Shown: in pieces, positions 13,998 to 16,266 of the stretch
How the letters are laid out: each line of letters opens with the position of its first letter
Numbering within the stretch: the first letter of the stretch is position 1
DNA from: Marinospirillum sp.
GTDB taxonomy: Bacteria; Pseudomonadota; Gammaproteobacteria; Pseudomonadales; Halomonadaceae
Direction: 5' to 3'
DNA: 16,266 nucleotides
NCBI GenBank assembly: GCA_007116865.1
Contig: SKHR01000136.1
Span: 1-16,266, forward strand
Notes under the pieces: model-generated
Seen by the model: the letters and a program-made list of their open reading frames with translations, nothing else
Told to the model about the DNA's origin: nothing
Database searches by the model: none
Made by a program: the position numbers and the translations under genes

Positions 13998-14768
13998 GTG
14001 TGGTTTGGTATTGTCTCCCTGTTCCCGCAAATGTTTCAGGCAATCACTGAGCAGGGTGTGATTGCTAAAGCGGTTCAGAAACAGCTGTTAGCGTTTGATT
14101 TCTGGAACCCCCGGGACTATGCCACTGATCGGCATAAAACCGTGGATGATCGGCCTTATGGTGGTGGGCCGGGCATGCTGATGAAGGTTGCCCCTTTGCG
14201 TCAGGCAATACGGGATGCCAGGCTGGCTGCTGGCGCTGATGTCAGGGTGATTTATCTATCGCCTCAGGGGCGACCACTCGATCAGGCCGGTGTCAGAGAG
14301 TTGGCACAAAGAGATCGCCACATTTTGGTGGCGGGTCGTTATGAAGGAATTGATGAGCGCCTTGTGGCCTCAGAAATCGATGAGGAATGGTCAGTAGGTG
14401 ACTATGTCCTCAGTGGTGGGGAGTTGCCTGCCATGACACTGATTGATGCAGTGTCGCGGTTGGTACCCGGTGTTTTGGGACATGAATCTTCAGCCGATGA
14501 AGACTCTTTTTCTGAAGGACTGTTGGATTGCCCCCACTACACACGCCCAGAGATCATTGATGGGCAGGCGGTACCTGCGGTTTTGCTGAGTGGAAATCAC
14601 GAAGCAATTCGCCGCTGGCGTCTGCAGCAGTCTTTGGGTCGAACTTGGCTGCGGCGTCCGGATTTGCTGGCTCAGTGTCAGTTAACGGAAGAGCAGCAAG
14701 CATTATTAGCCGAATTCATCCGCGAATACGATGCCCCGCGTACCAGGGCGCAAGTCGAGCGGCTTTAG
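13998..14768 (+). CDS. trmD: tRNA (guanine-N1)-methyltransferase TrmD
   Basis: This 256-residue SPOUT-class enzyme makes m1G37 in tRNAs and so prevents +1 frameshifting. Visible motifs are TVDDRPYGGGPGMLM, YLSPQGRPLDQ, GRYEGIDER, SVGDYVLSGGELPAM (the trefoil-knot AdoMet site) and DSFSEGLLDCPHYTRP, which carries the expected catalytic Asp. I chose a GTG start at 13998 because GGGAAGG (13985-13991) is six bases upstream and the protein then begins MWFGIVSLFP, as in the family. The in-frame extension upstream would overlap rimM and is not conserved. The GTG start fits the low output expected of this gene compared with rpsP and rplS. Confidence 0.96.
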   Translation: MWFGIVSLFPQMFQAITEQGVIAKAVQKQLLAFDFWNPRDYATDRHKTVDDRPYGGGPGMLMKVAPLRQAIRDARLAAGADVRVIYLSPQGRPLDQAGVRELAQRDRHILVAGRYEGIDERLVASEIDEEWSVGDYVLSGGELPAMTLIDAVSRLVPGVLGHESSADEDSFSEGLLDCPHYTRPEIIDGQAVPAVLLSGNHEAIRRWRLQQSLGRTWLRRPDLLAQCQLTEEQQALLAEFIREYDAPRTRAQVERL

Positions 14769-14785
14769 TCTAGGAGCGAGCAGCA

Positions 14786-15142
14786 ATGAGTAACAAAAAC
14801 CTAATTATTCAGGCCCTTGAAGCCGAACAAATGACCAAGGAAATCCCTCCTTTTGCCCCTGGTGATACTGTGGTTGTCCAGGTGCGCGTGAAGGAAGGTA
14901 GCCGTGAGCGTCTGCAGGCCTACGAAGGTGTGGTGATCGGCAAGCGTAACCGTGGTCTGAACTCTGCCTTTACCGTACGTAAAATTTCTAGCGGTGTGGG
15001 CGTTGAGCGTACTTTCCAAACTTACAGTCCGCTGGTAAGCTCCATCGAAGTGAAGCGCCGTGGCGATGTACGCAAGGCCAAAATCTACTACCTGCGTGAT
15101 CGTTCTGGTAAATCTGCCCGTATCAAGGAAAAACTGGCCTGA
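14786..15142 (+). CDS. rplS: 50S ribosomal protein L19
   Basis: This 118-residue protein lies at the 30S-50S interface. FAPGDTVVVQVRVKEGSRERLQ, followed by AYEGVVIGKRNRGLNSAF and FTVRKISSGVGVERTF, is typical of L19, and YYLRDRSGKSARIKE closes the fold. TAGGAG (14771-14776) is well placed before the ATG. It is last in the rpsP operon, 17 bases after trmD, and a strong hairpin terminator follows. Confidence 0.98.
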   Translation: MSNKNLIIQALEAEQMTKEIPPFAPGDTVVVQVRVKEGSRERLQAYEGVVIGKRNRGLNSAFTVRKISSGVGVERTFQTYSPLVSSIEVKRRGDVRKAKIYYLRDRSGKSARIKEKLA

Positions 15143-15176
15143 TTGGCATGTGTTTGACTTGATCTTCAGCAGAACC

Positions 15177-15206
15177 AAAAACGGGTGCCCATGGGTACCC
15201 GTTTTT
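15177..15206. terminator. Terminator of the rpsP-rplS operon
   Basis: AAAAACGGGT (15177-15186) and ACCCGTTTTT (15197-15206) form a 10-bp stem, extended by a G-T pair and C-G pairs around a small loop. T-rich sequence follows. A-runs on the 5' side could make it work in both directions. The dsbC start lies only 23 bases downstream. Confidence 0.9.
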
Positions 15207-15228
15207 GTTCGTTCTCAGGAAATTTAGT

Positions 15229-15966
15229 ATGAAAACTTTATTCCGCCCATGGTGGCTGTTTGCGCTGGTATATGGATTCAGTGCGCCCCTGTTTGCTGCT
15301 CCGACCCTTGAAGCGATGCAATCGGTTTTACAGCGTTTTGATCCGCGTCTGCAAATTGCGGATATCAGCTCAACGCCGATGAGTGGGTTGTATCAGATCA
15401 AGCTGTCATCCGGGCAGTTGCTTTATACCGATGCACAAGGTGAATTTTTACTGCTTGGTGATTTACTGCAAATCACTGAAACCGGACTGGTTGATCTGAC
15501 CGATCTGGCTCAGGCAGATGAGCGGCGTGTGGCGATGGATCAGGTGCCTAGTGATGAGAAAATCACTTTTGCCGCCAGCGGCGAAGAGCGGGCCGTGGTT
15601 CGTGTGTTTACCGATATCAGCTGCCCCTACTGTGTGCAGCTGCACGATCAAATGGCGGACTTTAATCAGCAGGGCATCACCGTTGAGTATTTGGCAATGC
15701 CACGTCAGGGGCCTGGTAGCCGTGCATTCCAGCAGTTGGTCAATATCTGGTGTGCTGACCAGCCGGCTCAGGCTTTAGATCAGGCAATGGCTGGCGGACG
15801 AGTACGTGATCAGGCGTGTGAACATCCAGTGACACGTCATGCCCAGCTGGCGCAACGTTTAAGAATTCAGGGAACACCGGCCACCCTGCTGCCGGACGGT
15901 CAGTTGGTGTTTGGCATGGTTGACGTGCAAACCCTGTTAGGTCATTTAAATTTAAATCCACGATGA
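15229..15966 (+). CDS. dsbC: Periplasmic disulfide isomerase DsbC/DsbG family
   Basis: This 245-residue thiol:disulfide isomerase rearranges wrong disulfides in periplasmic proteins and is kept reduced by DsbD. A Sec signal peptide (about 1-24) is followed by the DsbC N-terminal dimerisation domain (about 25-85), then a thioredoxin-fold domain. The active site is CPYC (132-135), where E. coli DsbC has CGYC. The cis-Pro loop is GTPA (215-218). A second cysteine pair, Cys175 and Cys197, matches the structural disulfide of DsbC and argues for DsbC over DsbG. AGGA (15217-15220) precedes the chosen ATG. The gene sits between the L19 terminator and hom; dsbC-hom is the order I recall in Pseudomonas. 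Confidence 0.93.
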   Translation: MKTLFRPWWLFALVYGFSAPLFAAPTLEAMQSVLQRFDPRLQIADISSTPMSGLYQIKLSSGQLLYTDAQGEFLLLGDLLQITETGLVDLTDLAQADERRVAMDQVPSDEKITFAASGEERAVVRVFTDISCPYCVQLHDQMADFNQQGITVEYLAMPRQGPGSRAFQQLVNIWCADQPAQALDQAMAGGRVRDQACEHPVTRHAQLAQRLRIQGTPATLLPDGQLVFGMVDVQTLLGHLNLNPR

Positions 15967-15974
15967 TTCCAAAC

Positions 15975-15996
15975 AGACAGGGCATCAGCCCCGTCT
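15975..15996 (+). promoter_or_regulatory. Hairpin between dsbC and hom
   Basis: AGAC (15975-15978) with GTCT (15993-15996) and GGGC (15980-15983) with GCCC (15988-15991) form a stem with one A-C mismatch and loop ATCA. Only a short TTT follows, so it is at best a weak terminator or attenuator in the 52-base dsbC-hom gap. Confidence 0.35.
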
Positions 15997-16018
15997 TTGA
16001 ACAACCAAGGAGTTTATT

Positions 16019-16266
16019 TTGAAACCGGTAAAAGTGGCCGTTTGCGGCCTCGGCACAGTGGGTGGTGGTGTGTTTAATGTTTTGATGCGCAATGCCGGTG
16101 AAATTGCGCGTCGGGCGGGTCGCCCCCTGGTCATTGAGCAGGTGGCAGCCAGGCATCTGAATCCAGCCTGTGACACCTCTATGGTGTACGTCACCGAAGA
16201 TATTTTTGAGGTGGTTGCCAATCCGGAAATCGATATCGTGGTTGAGCTGATCGGTGGTTATGACCT
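16019..16266 (+). CDS. hom: Homoserine dehydrogenase (5' part, cut by the window end)
   Basis: The first 82 codons of homoserine dehydrogenase are present, the NAD(P)-dependent enzyme that reduces aspartate semialdehyde to homoserine for threonine and methionine synthesis. The Rossmann nucleotide-binding loop GLGTVGGGVFNVL (10-22) is clear, and EIARRAGR and VVELIGGYD are typical. The start is TTG: AAGGAG (16007-16012) lies six bases before it, and the protein then begins MKPVKVAVCGLGTVGGG, as in Pseudomonas Hom. There is no aspartokinase domain upstream, so it is the monofunctional form. The rest lies outside the window. Confidence 0.93.
   Translation, partial: MKPVKVAVCGLGTVGGGVFNVLMRNAGEIARRAGRPLVIEQVAARHLNPACDTSMVYVTEDIFEVVANPEIDIVVELIGGYD

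Noticed and set aside
15944..15957. ATTTAAATTTAAAT palindrome as a regulatory site
   Set aside because: It lies within the last codons of dsbC and is simple AT-rich sequence encoding HLNLN; no positional logic for an operator.
1..16266. CRISPR arrays, insertion sequences, prophage or attachment sites
   Set aside because: I found no spaced direct repeats, transposase or integrase motifs, and no tRNA-adjacent repeats. Gene order and composition are those of core chromosome.

Overview
The window looks like a chromosomal core segment from a gammaproteobacterium of the Pseudomonadales/Oceanospirillales type, probably marine or salt-adapted. Three things suggest this: the order corB-ypjD <> ffh-rpsP-rimM-trmD-rplS-dsbC-hom, a TrpS of the pseudomonad type, and a NaChBac-like sodium channel. 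Base composition is moderate and even. I see no insertion sequence, prophage, CRISPR array, tRNA or rRNA. No gene-free stretch exceeds about 255 bases.

Layout. (1) 1-3834: a crotonase-fold enzyme converges on a RimK-type ATP-grasp ligase. The ligase is divergent from a GNAT/C39-like peptidase fusion, which is translationally coupled to a small NIF3-like protein. (2) 3804-6660: the msrP-msrQ periplasmic methionine sulfoxide reductase pair, divergent from a di-heme cytochrome c peroxidase. The shared 253-bp region carries two FNR/FixK-type boxes and other dyads, and a strong terminator follows the peroxidase. (3) 6680-9264: a voltage-gated sodium channel, an overlapping NudL-type CoA pyrophosphatase, and trpS. 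(4) 9272-11373, minus strand: corB (CBS-domain transporter family) and ypjD (CcsA-like), overlapping by one base. (5) 11466-16266: ffh, then rpsP-rimM-trmD-rplS with a structured leader and tandem hairpins before rimM, a terminator, dsbC, and the start of hom (cut by the window edge).

How the genes work together. Region 2 reads as a periplasmic oxidant-defence module: peroxide removal and methionine repair driven from the respiratory chain, plausibly under shared oxygen-responsive control. Region 5 combines protein targeting (Ffh), ribosome and tRNA maturation (S16, RimM, TrmD, L19) and disulfide isomerisation. The least understood part is the RimK-like / GNAT-C39 / NIF3-like cluster. It holds a peptide-bond-forming ligase, an acyltransferase and a cysteine peptidase-like domain, and it has no obvious substrate in the window. 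It is the best candidate for an undescribed peptide- or protein-modification pathway.
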